Origin: CAZCFB01 sp964511535
GTDB taxonomy: Bacteria > Myxococcota_A > Polyangia > GCA-2747355 > CAZCFB01
Length of the DNA stretch: 19,890 bases
Reading direction: 5' to 3'
Assembly (NCBI GenBank): GCA_964511535.1
Contig: CAZEFW010000174.1
Span: 1-19,890, forward strand
Shown: in pieces, positions 1-8,358 of the stretch
Numbering within the stretch: position 1 is the first letter of the stretch
How the letters are laid out: the number at the start of each line of letters is the position of its first letter
Notes under the pieces: generated by a model
Seen by the model: the letters and a program-made list of their open reading frames with translations, nothing else
Told to the model about the DNA's origin: nothing
Database searches by the model: none
Made by a program: the position numbers and the translations under genes

Positions 1-805
1 AGCTGTGCATCTTGCGGCAGCGGGTGCCCCGGTGCAGCAGCCCGTAGCGGTCCGACGTGGGCCCGAACATGCAGATCTGCACCTCGGCGATGTCCCCCAG
101 GGCCGCGGCGCGCACGGCGTGGATCAGGTTGAGCGCCGCGTCAGAGCTGGGCCGGTCGCTGGAGCGCTGGCTGCCCACCAGCACGATGGGCACCGGGCTG
201 TCCTGCACCATGAATGACAGGATGGCGGCGGTGTGGCCCATGGTGTCGGTGCCGTGGCCGATGACGATGCCGTCGGCGCCGGCCTGGATCTCCTCGCCGA
301 TCTGGTTGGCCAGGGCGATGTACTGCTCGCAGGCCATGTTCTCGGAGAAGACGCCGAAGATCTTCTTGGTGGTCAGGTTGCAGATGTCGGCCAGCTCGGG
401 CACCGCGCCGTACAGCTCGCCCGGGGTGAACGCCGGGATCACCGCGCCGGTGCGGTAGTCGAGGCGCGAGGCGATGGTGCCGCCGGTGCCGAGCAGGGTC
501 ACGTTGGGCATCCCCTCGTCGTAGGGGAACGCCTTCTCGGGGATCTTGTAGATCGCCTCCTTGTAGCCCACCTCCTCGATGGCGGTGACCCGGTCCACAT
601 GGATGCCCACGTTGTAGCCGGTGGCCTGCTTGAGCACGATGTGCAGGTCGTCGAAGGTCTCGCTGCGCGGCAAGATCACGCCCTCGAACACGCTGCCCGC
701 GTCGTTGGTCACCTTCACATCGCTCCAGACCCGGATGCCCCACTGCGCCAGCTTCTGCCGGGCCAGGCCCTTGTAGCCCTTGAGGGGATCTTTTTGCTCG
801 CTCAT
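1..805 (-). CDS. gatD: Glu-tRNA(Gln) amidotransferase subunit D (partial, C-terminus outside window)
   Basis: GatD is the glutaminase subunit of the GatDE complex: it releases ammonia from glutamine, which GatE uses to convert Glu-tRNA(Gln) to Gln-tRNA(Gln) in the cytoplasm. The 268 visible residues show the GatD-specific N-terminal barrel (about 20-95, with GYNVGIHVDRV) and then an asparaginase-I fold. TGGTIAS (107-113) carries the first catalytic Thr (T110); HGTDT (184-188) carries the second Thr and Asp (T186, D187); RSSDRPSSDAALNL follows, and K265 in RKMHS sits near the expected catalytic Lys. The barrel plus these motifs separate it from a plain asparaginase. The ATG at 805 lies 2 bases after the gatE stop, and GGGAGG overlapping that stop is its ribosome site, so the two are translationally linked. 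The C-terminal third is missing because the window ends. GatDE is classically archaeal, while the neighbours are bacterial. Confidence 0.95.
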   Translation of the reverse strand, partial: MSEQKDPLKGYKGLARQKLAQWGIRVWSDVKVTNDAGSVFEGVILPRSETFDDLHIVLKQATGYNVGIHVDRVTAIEEVGYKEAIYKIPEKAFPYDEGMPNVTLLGTGGTIASRLDYRTGAVIPAFTPGELYGAVPELADICNLTTKKIFGVFSENMACEQYIALANQIGEEIQAGADGIVIGHGTDTMGHTAAILSFMVQDSPVPIVLVGSQRSSDRPSSDAALNLIHAVRAAALGDIAEVQICMFGPTSDRYGLLHRGTRCRKMHS

Positions 806-807
806 GT

Positions 808-2775
808 CTACCTCCCCTCTGCCGTGATGATGCCGTCGACCAGGGCGCGCACCTCGCGCGCCGGCACGCGGCCGCGCAGGGCGGGCATCACCCGGCCCAT
901 GTGGTATCGCGACAGCGCCCCGGGCAGGGCCGCCGCGTGGTCCGGCGTGCTGGTGGCCACCAGCTCCGCCGCGTCGGCCTGCCAGCCGGCTGGCGCCACG
1001 CCGAGGCCCTGCTCGTCCACCAGCTCCGCGAGGTCGCGCGCCGGGTTGCGCGCCAGCCTGGCGGTGAGCCGGCCCGCCACCTCCCACAGCACCGGCTGCT
1101 CGTCCAGCAACGACAGCAGCGCCACCCACCCCTCATCGCCGATGCGGTCCACGGCCACGCCGTCGCGGCGTAGCCCCTTGACCCGCTCGCCGAAGAAGAA
1201 GCACGCCCTGCGCAGGTCGACGCCGGCGCGCTGGACCACCAGGTCCACCAGCCGCGCGTCACCCCGTCGGATCAGAAAGTGGGTCACCGGCACGGGCACC
1301 GCCGCGGCGCCGTAGCGGGCCTCGCGCTCCCAGGGCGGGGGCCCCAGCTCGGCCTTGAGCCGCTGGACCCGCGGGCGGGTCAGCGCGATGGGGGGCGAGT
1401 CGGTGTCGGGGTACATGCGGTCCGGCCCCGGCAGGATGCGCTCGAAGTCGGTGCTGCCGTCCTCGAACGGCTGGCGCGTCTCGTTGGGCACGCCGTCGAT
1501 GGCGTCGGCGTAGCGCAGGCGCAGCTCCTCGGCCGCGGTCATGGTGTCCTGCCGCGGTCCCCAGACGAAGACCACGCCGTCGTCCGGGCTGCAGCTGAGC
1601 CGCTTGCGCACCCGGCGCAGCTGCTGGCGCGAGTCCACGTAGTCGGGCCACTTCTCGCTGTGCAGCAGCACCGGCTGCTGGTCGAGGCAGGCGATGACCC
1701 GCACCCGTCCGGCCAGCTCGTGGTCGAACATGAAGTCGGGCTGGGTGGGCCAGGACAGCGACCAGGCCAGGCCCGGCAGCCGCACGGCGCGCACGCAGAA
1801 CGGCCCCTCGCCCAGCTCGAAGTCGGGGCGCCGCCCCTCGGCCTGCGCCTGGGCGTGCCACGCCTCGGCGCGCAGGGTCTGCAGCTCCGAGGAGGCGAAG
1901 ATGTCGGTCACCTCTTCGTGGGTGAAGCGGAGGTCCGCCTCGGTGGAGAAGCCGCGGGCGTGCAGCTCGTCGCGCAGCCGCAGCAGGTTGACCTGCCGCA
2001 CCGCCTCGCCGTGCACCAGCGCCGGCGCCCAGCTGGCCTGGGGCACGCCCTTGATCTCCACCCGGCGCCCGCCGCGCACCGACACGTTGACGTCCTGGCG
2101 GCTGGCGCCCATGCCGACCCGCACATGGCCGGTGGAGCGGCAGACCCGGCCGATGAGCAGGATCGCCTCGGCCACCTCGTCGGGCGTGCGCAGGTCCGGG
2201 CCGGTGACCGTCTCGATGAGCGGCATGCCCAGGCGGTCGGCGCGCCACACGATGAGGTGCCCGCGGTCGGACACCTCGCGGCAGCTGTCCTCCTCCACCG
2301 TCACCTGGGTGATGGACAGCTCTCGCCCGCGCAGGGGGAGCTTGCCGTTGACCCCCACCACCGCCGTGCGCTGAAAGCCCGTGGGGATCGACCCGTCGAG
2401 GTACTGCTTGCGCGCGATGTGCACCTCGTCGACGATGTCGCAGCCGAGCATCAGGCACTGCTCGATGGCCACGTCCAGGGCGTCTTGGTTCACCAAAAAC
2501 GGCGGCGTGTCGTCCATCTCGTAGGTGCACACGTTGCTCTTGTTGAGCAAGTAGATGATGTTCTTGCGCGTCTTGAACTCCATCAGCGCCGTGCCATCGT
2601 ACTCCCCGAGCTCGGACAGGGTGGGGCGCATGTGGCGCAGCATCTCCCCGTCATGCTCGCGGGTGTACAGCCCCGCGGGGCAGTGGCAGAACATCTTCTT
2701 TTCAGTGAGCAGCTGCTGGTGAACCTCCAGCCCCGCGATCAACCCCACCTCGGCGTAATCGATGGTCGGTTCCAC
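808..2775 (-). CDS. gatE: Glu-tRNA(Gln) amidotransferase subunit E
   Basis: GatE binds tRNA(Gln), activates the mischarged Glu and transfers the ammonia supplied by GatD. The 655-residue product opens with IDYAEVGLIAGLEVHQQL, the archaeal-type GatE start, and the Cys pair CHCP (30-33). The signature RKQYLDGSIPTGFQRT lies at 122-137. An AspRS-like insertion domain, which distinguishes GatE from GatB, spans roughly 325-425, followed by PNETRQPFEDGSTDFERILP and the DRMYPDTDSPP segment (452-462). The last ~90 residues resemble the YqeY-like tail. Length is close to archaeal GatE (about 620-635). I chose GTG at 2775 rather than ATG at 2841: AAAGGAG lies 8 bases upstream, family similarity begins here, and the ATG overlaps the candidate promoter. 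The order is gatE-gatD. Whether this genome also has GatCAB or GlnRS cannot be seen. Confidence 0.95.
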   Translation of the reverse strand: MEPTIDYAEVGLIAGLEVHQQLLTEKKMFCHCPAGLYTREHDGEMLRHMRPTLSELGEYDGTALMEFKTRKNIIYLLNKSNVCTYEMDDTPPFLVNQDALDVAIEQCLMLGCDIVDEVHIARKQYLDGSIPTGFQRTAVVGVNGKLPLRGRELSITQVTVEEDSCREVSDRGHLIVWRADRLGMPLIETVTGPDLRTPDEVAEAILLIGRVCRSTGHVRVGMGASRQDVNVSVRGGRRVEIKGVPQASWAPALVHGEAVRQVNLLRLRDELHARGFSTEADLRFTHEEVTDIFASSELQTLRAEAWHAQAQAEGRRPDFELGEGPFCVRAVRLPGLAWSLSWPTQPDFMFDHELAGRVRVIACLDQQPVLLHSEKWPDYVDSRQQLRRVRKRLSCSPDDGVVFVWGPRQDTMTAAEELRLRYADAIDGVPNETRQPFEDGSTDFERILPGPDRMYPDTDSPPIALTRPRVQRLKAELGPPPWEREARYGAAAVPVPVTHFLIRRGDARLVDLVVQRAGVDLRRACFFFGERVKGLRRDGVAVDRIGDEGWVALLSLLDEQPVLWEVAGRLTARLARNPARDLAELVDEQGLGVAPAGWQADAAELVATSTPDHAAALPGALSRYHMGRVMPALRGRVPAREVRALVDGIITAEGR

Positions 2776-2783
2776 GCGATTGA

Positions 2784-2790
2784 CTCCTTT
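2784..2790 (-). promoter_or_regulatory. Shine-Dalgarno site that decides the gatE start
   Basis: AAAGGAG on the minus strand ends 8 bases before the GTG at 2775. The upstream in-frame ATG at 2841 lies inside the candidate -10 element, so it probably is not transcribed. Confidence 0.75.
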
Positions 2791-2839
2791 GCGCTGCCCG
2801 GGATCTTGCGCCAGGAGGCGGTGGTCCCTGGGCGGCGGC

Positions 2840-2867
2840 AATATATCACCTTTCTCCGGTGATCCAA
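2840..2867 (-). promoter_or_regulatory. candidate sigma-70 promoter of gatED with a dyad in the spacer
   Basis: Read on the minus strand, TTGGAT (2867-2862) is a -35-like box and TATATT (2845-2840) a -10-like box with a 16-base spacer. Transcription would start near 2833, giving a leader of roughly 58 bases. ATCACC and GGTGAT (2845-2850 and 2858-2863 on the plus strand) form a 6-bp inverted repeat with a 7-base loop within the promoter, which could be an operator. Seen by eye only. Confidence 0.5.
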
Positions 2868-3015
2868 TGCAGGGGTGCTAGCGCCTTTGTGGACGCTGGT
2901 TTATGAATGAGGGAGTGATTCTGACGGTGTCCTGGAGGGGGTACGCGGCATCTTGCGCGGCCGGCGCCGCGCGGGCGTGTGCCCGGCGCGTTGCCGGGCT
3001 CCGCGGGGGTGACCG

Positions 3016-3924
3016 ATGAAGTACTGGGCCCTGCCCCTGATCCTGACAGCCCTCTGCTCGGTGGGGTGTCCCAAAAAGCAGATCCCCGAGGGGGAGGCTC
3101 CGAAGCTGATGGTGGTGGCCAGCATCCCGCCGCTGGCGCACCTGCTGGATCAGCTGCGCTGGGACGAGCTGGAGGTGGAGGTGCTGCTGAACAAGGGGGC
3201 CTCCCCCGCGGTGGCGTCGCCCGACGCCGCGTTGCCCCCCCGCGCTGCCCACGCCCGGCTGCTGTTTCGCCTGAAGCTGCCCTTTGAAAAGCCGCTGGTC
3301 TCCCGGCTCAAGGATGCTGCCTCGGAGCTCGACCTGGTGGACGCGGCCGACGGGATCGAGCTGCAGCGACGGGGCGGCGGAGCGTTGCCCGATCCACATG
3401 TGTGGCTCGATCCGACCCTGGCCAAGACCATCGCCCGCAACATGGCCGAGGCGCTCATCGACCTCAACCGGCGCAAGAAGATGGTGGTGGAGGCCAACCT
3501 CGCCACCCTGCTGGCCGAGCTCGACGAGCTGGATCGGGAGCTGGCGGCGATGCTGAGCCCGATCAAGGGGAGCACGATCCACATGCTGCACCCGGCGCTG
3601 GGCTACTTCTGCAAGCGGTACGGTCTGCGGCAGAAATCCATGGGCGTCTGGGACCGGGCGCCGGACAAGGCGGCGCTGGGCGCCTACCTGGCGCAGGCCG
3701 CCGAGGGCGGCGCGGTGGCCCTGTTCGCCCAGAGCTTCACCGCCAGCAAGGGGGTCACGGCGGCCATCTCGAGGGCCGGGCTGCGGGTCGTGGCCCTGGA
3801 CGCCCTGGCCCGGGATTACATGGCCGGCATGCGCGACATCGCCACCGCCCTGCGGGAGAACATGCGCGGCGAGATGCAGCCGATCCCTGGCGATGAGGAG
3901 CCGGTGATCCTGCAGATCCCGTAA
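3016..3924 (+). CDS. ZnuA-like metal-binding lipoprotein (cluster A-I substrate-binding protein)
   Basis: The family captures zinc or manganese in the periplasm for an ABC importer. The 302-residue product has a lipoprotein signal ending SVGC (Cys18), the substrate-binding opening VVASIPPLAHLLDQL, and the characteristic GASP (61-64), DPHVWLDP (126-133), LHPALGYF (191-198) and VVALDAL (258-264) segments. Two His ligands (H128, H192) and an acid (D262) remain, but the His that normally follows GASP aligns without gaps to Ala65. The His/acid-rich loop often found in ZnuA is also absent. No permease or ATPase gene is adjacent. It could bind a different metal or ligand, or act as a chaperone or sensor. 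The start is supported by the signal peptide; the upstream GGGGGTGA is a modest ribosome site. It is divergent from gatED. Confidence 0.8.
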   Translation: MKYWALPLILTALCSVGCPKKQIPEGEAPKLMVVASIPPLAHLLDQLRWDELEVEVLLNKGASPAVASPDAALPPRAAHARLLFRLKLPFEKPLVSRLKDAASELDLVDAADGIELQRRGGGALPDPHVWLDPTLAKTIARNMAEALIDLNRRKKMVVEANLATLLAELDELDRELAAMLSPIKGSTIHMLHPALGYFCKRYGLRQKSMGVWDRAPDKAALGAYLAQAAEGGAVALFAQSFTASKGVTAAISRAGLRVVALDALARDYMAGMRDIATALRENMRGEMQPIPGDEEPVILQIP

Positions 3925-4131
3925 AGACGCGAACAATTTTCCTCCCGTCGTCTGGCTTGTCCTCGAACTCACTGGCTTTGTTGCTCGTCGGTCACTTGCC
4001 ACCAGCAAGCTCCCTCCTCGCGCCGTGCCAGTGAGTCCGATGCCTTTGCCATACTCGGTCCGGCAAATTGGTCGCGTCTCCAGGAACCCGGAAGAGCGAG
4101 CCCCCCTCCGGGTGTAAGATACGCCTGAACC

Positions 4132-7100
4132 ATGGAAGCCCTCATCGGACTCGCGGCCCTCGTCATCGGCCTGCTCTTCTTCGTGCTGCCCATCGTGGCC
4201 GTGGTGCTGGCGGTCAAGGCGAGCAACCGAGTCAACCAGTACGCCGACCGCATCAGGAGCCTGGAGTTCCAGCTCGAGAGCCTCAGGCGCAAGCAGGAAG
4301 CCGCCGAGCGAGTGGCGGCGGTGGGCGCCGGGGTTGAGGCGGAATCCGAAGCAGGGGAGGAAGCGGAGGCTGGTGCCGAAGGCCAGTCGACAGTCGACAG
4401 TCGCCGGCCGACCGCGAGTGGTCTCGATGCTGAAGCTGAAGCTGACGCCGACGCCGAAGCTGAAGCTGAAGCTGATGCTGACGCTGAAGCTGACGCCGAA
4501 GCTGAAGCTGAAGCTGAAGCTGAAGCTGACGCTGAAGCTGACGCTGAAGCTGACGCTGACGCTGCCGCCGGCCCCGAACGCGACGCCGCCATCGACGCCG
4601 CCTTCGACGAACAGGCCGCCGCCGCCGCCGCCGCCGCGGACTCGCCCGCGCCCACGACTGAAGCGCCCACCTCCATAGAAGAGAAGATCGGCCTGGTCTG
4701 GTTCACCCGCATCGGCGCCATCGTGGGCATCATGGCCGCCGGCTGGTTCTTCAAGTACATGGTGGACAACGACTGGATCGGCCCCTGGGGCCGGGTGGGC
4801 ATCGGCGCCGTGGCGGGCGCGGCCCTGCTCGCCTGGGGTGAGCTGATGGCCCGCGGCAAGAAGAGCCACGCCGTGTTCGTCCAGGGGATCCTCGGCCTGG
4901 CCCTGGCGCTGCTGCTGATCACGGCCTACGCGGCCAGCGCGTTCTACCACCTGCTGCCCACCCTGCCGGCCTTCGCCGTCGTGGCCGTGCTCGCAGCCCT
5001 CGGGGGCGTGCTCTCCATGCGCCACCGCGCCGAGTCGATACTGGTGATGTCCATGCTCGCGGTGTTCCTCAACCCGGTGCTGCTCTCCACCGGCGTGGAT
5101 CGCCCCTTCGCCCTGTTCGCCTACCTGCTGCTGATGACCACCGGCGCCCTGGCCGTGGCCGCCCGCATGGGCTTCAAGGTCGCCTCGTGGCTGGCCCTGG
5201 GCGGCGTGTGCGCCCTGTTCGCCGGCTGGTACGAGCGCTTCTATCATGTCTACCCGCCCCTGGAGCACGGCCTGGTGGACCTGCCCGCGCACCAGCGCGG
5301 CGGGGCCTACCACCCGCTGAGCACTCGCTGGGCGCCGCTGCTGTTCGCGGCCCTGTTCCCGCTGCAGTGGGCCGTGGCCGGGCTGTTCGCCCGCCGCAGC
5401 AACCACCCGCGCACCGCCGTGGCGCTGCTGCTCTTTTCGGCCGTGGGCGCCCACGCCGCCTTCACGGCGCTGCTGTTCGACCACCCGGTGATCCTCGGCG
5501 GGGTGCTGTGCGCCATGGGCCTGGCCTACGCCACGCTGCTGGTGCGGGTGGACCTGTCCCACTGGCTCGGGCTGCCCATGGTGGCCTCCTTCGCCGTGCT
5601 GGCCGCCCTGACCGGGGACGTGGAGCGAGCCCGCCTGCTGCCGATGATGCTGGTGACCGGCGGGCTGTCCGCCATCTACTTCGGCGTGTTCTTCCAGCGC
5701 GGCCTGAAGACCGGCAAGCTCCATAGCCCGCTGGCCCTGCTGCTGTGCGGCGGCGCGGGCCTGGGCCTGCTGGTGCTGTCGCTGCGGTTGCTGATGCCGG
5801 AGCACTACGCGCTGTTCGGGCTGCTGGTGGCGGCCGTCTCCGCGGTCTACCTGCTGGTCTGGTCCGTGGTGGGCTCGGCGCTGCTGCTGACGGTGACGTT
5901 CCTGGTGAGCGTGGCCGGCCTCGCCCTGGCCACCTCACAGGCGGAGCCGCGAGAGACCGACCTGCAGCTGCTGGCGGTGTGCGGCGGCTGGTTTCTGATC
6001 TACGCCGGCTTCGTGGCGTACGACCTGTTCGTGCGCGGCGCGGAGTGGACCCGCGGCCGGCTGATGGTGCTCACCGGCGTGGGGGTGGGGTTCACGGGGC
6101 TGTTCCTCTGGTGCACGGCCCCCGACGCCGACCTGCTGCGCGCCTCGCTGGCGGCGGGCAGCGGCGCGCTCTACCTGCTGCTCGGCCTGCGCATGCTCGG
6201 GGCCGGCGAGCGGGGCGAGGACCGCGCGCTGCTGCCCCTGGGCCTGGCCCTGTCGCTGTTCACCCTGGCGGTGGCGTTCCTGCTGTCCGGCCCCGGGGTC
6301 ACGGTGGTCTGGGCGGTGGAGGGCGCCGTGCTGGCCTGGCTCGCCGCGCGCATGACCCGGCGCGATGCCGAGGGCCACGCCGGGTGGCTGCTCTTCTCTG
6401 CGGCCCTGTTCCTGGTGGCCACGGTGCGGCTGTTCATGCTGGACTGGCCCTGGATATGGCAGCAGCGGCTGCTGTTCCAGAGCAGCCTCGGCGCCGAGGG
6501 GACGTTTTTGCCCACGGCCTTTTTGCACCCGCGGGCCTGGTCGCTGCTGGGGATCGGCGCGGCCATGCTGCTGTCTGCTCACTTCTGCACGCCCCGCCGC
6601 CAAAGCGCGCTGTTCCGCTGGTCCGCCCTGGCGCTGATGGTGCTGGGCCACGCGGCGCTGCTGACCCTGTGCGTCGGGGAGGCGCGCCTGCTGTTTTCCA
6701 GCCTGCCGGAGCTGCCGCGGCCCGGGCTGGCTCGCGAGGAGTTCAACCTGGTCATGACCCCCATCTGGACCGCCCTGGAAGGGCAGGCCACGCGCCTGCA
6801 AATGGTGACCACCGTGGTGCTCGGCGTCTACGCCACGGCGCTGCTGGTGATCGGCTTCATCTTCCGCGAGCGGGTGCACCGGATCCTCGGCATCGTGGTG
6901 TTCGGCATCACCCTGATCAAGCTCGGCCTGTGGGACATCTGGGCCCTGGACACCATCTACCGCATCGTGGTGGGCGGAGCCATCGCCGCGCTGCTGCTGT
7001 GCGGCGGCTTCCTCTACGGCCGCTTCGGCAGCCGCATCAAGACCCTGCTGTCCGAGGACGAGCTGCGCTCCATCCTGGTATTGATCCTGGTGGGCGGCGC

Positions 7101-8358
7101 GTCGCTGTGGCCCGGCCCGGCCGCGGCGGAGATCGAGTTGGAGCGCTACCGCCGCCAGGCCCCCCTGGGCCAGGTGCAGCGGGCCGGGGATCACAGCTTC
7201 GTGCTCACCCCGGCGCTGTACCGCGCCAGCGAATCGGCGGCGCTGTTTTCGGATCTGCGGGTGGTGGGGCCGGACGGAAAAGAGGTGCCGTACGTGCTGC
7301 GCCGGGTGCACGAGGCGCCGGCGCCCCGGTGGCGCCAGGCGAAGGTGCTCGACCCGGTGGCGCTGTCGGACGGCGCCGCGCGGGCGGTGCTCGACCTGGG
7401 CGCGCGACCGGGCCGCCACGGGCGGGTGGATCTGACCATCGCCGGCGAGAACTACATGCGCCGCACCCGGGTGGAGTCCTCACCCGACGGCGAGACCTGG
7501 GGCACGCTGCGGCGGGGCGACCGGGTGTTCGACATCGGCTCCGGAGGTCCCCGGGCGCGCCGCACCACCCTGCGCTACCCCGACTCGGCCGCGCGCTACC
7601 TGCGCGTCACGCTGGAGCCGGGCGAGGGGGGCAGCGGGCTGGCCATCACCGGGGCGCGGGTGACCCTGGAGGATCGGCCGAGCCACCCGTCGGGCGCCCG
7701 GGGCACCGTGCAGCTGAAGCTGACCGGGGAGCCGAAGACCGAGGAGGGGCGCACCGCCACCGAGCTGTCGCCCCTGCCAGCGCGGGTGCCCTTCGACCGG
7801 CTGGTGTTGACCGCGGCGCCCGGAGAGTTCGTGCGGCGGGTGACGGTGGAGGTGACCACCCGGCGGCACGCCTGGCTGGGGGCCGGGCAGGGGACCATCT
7901 ATCGCGTGCTGGATCGCACCGCGGGCGAGCAGCTGGAGCAGCTCGAGGTGCGCATCGACCCGGCGGGGCGGCCGATCCTGCGGGTCAAGACCGACGACGG
8001 CGACGACCCACCGGTGCGCCTGACCGGCGCGGCCGCGCGCTACCCCCTGTCCGAGGTGGTCTTCCGGGCTCGCGGGCAGGGCCCCCACCGGCTGCTCATG
8101 GGCCACGAGGAGGCCAGGGCGCCGCGCTACGACCTGGCCGCCCTGCTGCGCCGCGGCGGCGAGGGGGAGGCGCCGACCACCGTGGAGCCGGGGCTGCTCT
8201 CGCCGAACCCGCGCTTCGGCGCCGACGCCAAGGCCCCGGCGCTGCCGCCGTGGACCGAGCGCCACGCCGGGCTGCTCAAGGCGCTGCTCGGGCTGCTGGT
8301 GCTCTGCCTGGCCGGGTGGACCGTCTGGCTCATGCGCCGGACGAAGGGCGCCGGCTGA
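4132..8358 (+). CDS. giant membrane protein, DUF2339-DUF3999 fusion
   Basis: The 1408-residue protein has an N-terminal membrane segment (about 5-28), a short coiled-coil stretch (about 33-60), an acidic low-complexity linker (99-144 is pure alternating Ala with Asp or Glu), and then DUF2339 from about 182 (SIEEKIGLVWFTRIGAIVGI and the WIGPWGRVGIG block). A long series of hydrophobic segments, roughly 20 or more, runs to about residue 975. A second signal-like hydrophobic stretch follows (about 976-999, ending WPGPAAA before E1000). Residues 1000-1375 are a soluble beta-rich DUF3999 region, and 1381-1402 form a final membrane anchor with Arg-Arg after it. In other bacteria DUF2339 and DUF3999 are usually adjacent separate genes; here one frame runs through both. 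Function is unknown; an envelope role is inferred. No clear ribosome site precedes ATG 4132. Its stop overlaps the next gene. Confidence 0.85.
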   Translation: MEALIGLAALVIGLLFFVLPIVAVVLAVKASNRVNQYADRIRSLEFQLESLRRKQEAAERVAAVGAGVEAESEAGEEAEAGAEGQSTVDSRRPTASGLDAEAEADADAEAEAEADADAEADAEAEAEAEAEADAEADAEADADAAAGPERDAAIDAAFDEQAAAAAAAADSPAPTTEAPTSIEEKIGLVWFTRIGAIVGIMAAGWFFKYMVDNDWIGPWGRVGIGAVAGAALLAWGELMARGKKSHAVFVQGILGLALALLLITAYAASAFYHLLPTLPAFAVVAVLAALGGVLSMRHRAESILVMSMLAVFLNPVLLSTGVDRPFALFAYLLLMTTGALAVAARMGFKVASWLALGGVCALFAGWYERFYHVYPPLEHGLVDLPAHQRGGAYHPLSTRWAPLLFAALFPLQWAVAGLFARRSNHPRTAVALLLFSAVGAHAAFTALLFDHPVILGGVLCAMGLAYATLLVRVDLSHWLGLPMVASFAVLAALTGDVERARLLPMMLVTGGLSAIYFGVFFQRGLKTGKLHSPLALLLCGGAGLGLLVLSLRLLMPEHYALFGLLVAAVSAVYLLVWSVVGSALLLTVTFLVSVAGLALATSQAEPRETDLQLLAVCGGWFLIYAGFVAYDLFVRGAEWTRGRLMVLTGVGVGFTGLFLWCTAPDADLLRASLAAGSGALYLLLGLRMLGAGERGEDRALLPLGLALSLFTLAVAFLLSGPGVTVVWAVEGAVLAWLAARMTRRDAEGHAGWLLFSAALFLVATVRLFMLDWPWIWQQRLLFQSSLGAEGTFLPTAFLHPRAWSLLGIGAAMLLSAHFCTPRRQSALFRWSALALMVLGHAALLTLCVGEARLLFSSLPELPRPGLAREEFNLVMTPIWTALEGQATRLQMVTTVVLGVYATALLVIGFIFRERVHRILGIVVFGITLIKLGLWDIWALDTIYRIVVGGAIAALLLCGGFLYGRFGSRIKTLLSEDELRSILVLILVGGASLWPGPAAAEIELERYRRQAPLGQVQRAGDHSFVLTPALYRASESAALFSDLRVVGPDGKEVPYVLRRVHEAPAPRWRQAKVLDPVALSDGAARAVLDLGARPGRHGRVDLTIAGENYMRRTRVESSPDGETWGTLRRGDRVFDIGSGGPRARRTTLRYPDSAARYLRVTLEPGEGGSGLAITGARVTLEDRPSHPSGARGTVQLKLTGEPKTEEGRTATELSPLPARVPFDRLVLTAAPGEFVRRVTVEVTTRRHAWLGAGQGTIYRVLDRTAGEQLEQLEVRIDPAGRPILRVKTDDGDDPPVRLTGAAARYPLSEVVFRARGQGPHRLLMGHEEARAPRYDLAALLRRGGEGEAPTTVEPGLLSPNPRFGADAKAPALPPWTERHAGLLKALLGLLVLCLAGWTVWLMRRTKGAG
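4426..4563 (+). repeat. imperfect hexanucleotide repeat (GCTGAA/GCTGAC) inside the DUF2339 gene
   Basis: Twenty-three consecutive Asp-Ala or Glu-Ala codon pairs, nearly all written GCTGAA or GCTGAC, occupy 138 bases and encode residues 99-144. Units of 6 keep the frame, so slippage would change linker length rather than switch the gene off. Just upstream (4384-4403) CAGTCGA is repeated nearly three times. Confidence 0.9.

Noticed and set aside
57..458. 133-codon plus-strand frame at the left edge.
   Set aside because: It is antisense to gatD, whose reading frame shows all the catalytic motifs.
2776..2841. Upstream ATG start adding 22 residues to GatE.
   Set aside because: The extra residues lack family similarity, the ATG overlaps the candidate -10 box, and GTG 2775 has a strong ribosome site.
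3968..4035. Inverted repeat CTCACTGGC / GCCAGTGAG in the gap before the DUF2339 gene.
   Set aside because: The arms are 50 bases apart with no other signal, so chance cannot be excluded. The rest of the 3925-4131 gap shows nothing convincing.
2878..5805. 975-codon open frame on the minus strand, and a 317-codon frame at 3969-4922 rich in Ser-Ala.
   Set aside because: They lie opposite the ZnuA-like and DUF2339 genes. Their Phe-Ser and Ser-Ala runs are the complement of the hexanucleotide tract, and high GC keeps these frames open. No domain, signal or start supports them.
5745..8357. Long plus-strand frame leading into the lipoprotein gene.
   Set aside because: Only the part from ATG 8358 is protein-like. 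The upstream part is an Arg/Gly/Ala-rich shadow of the DUF2339-DUF3999 gene in another frame.
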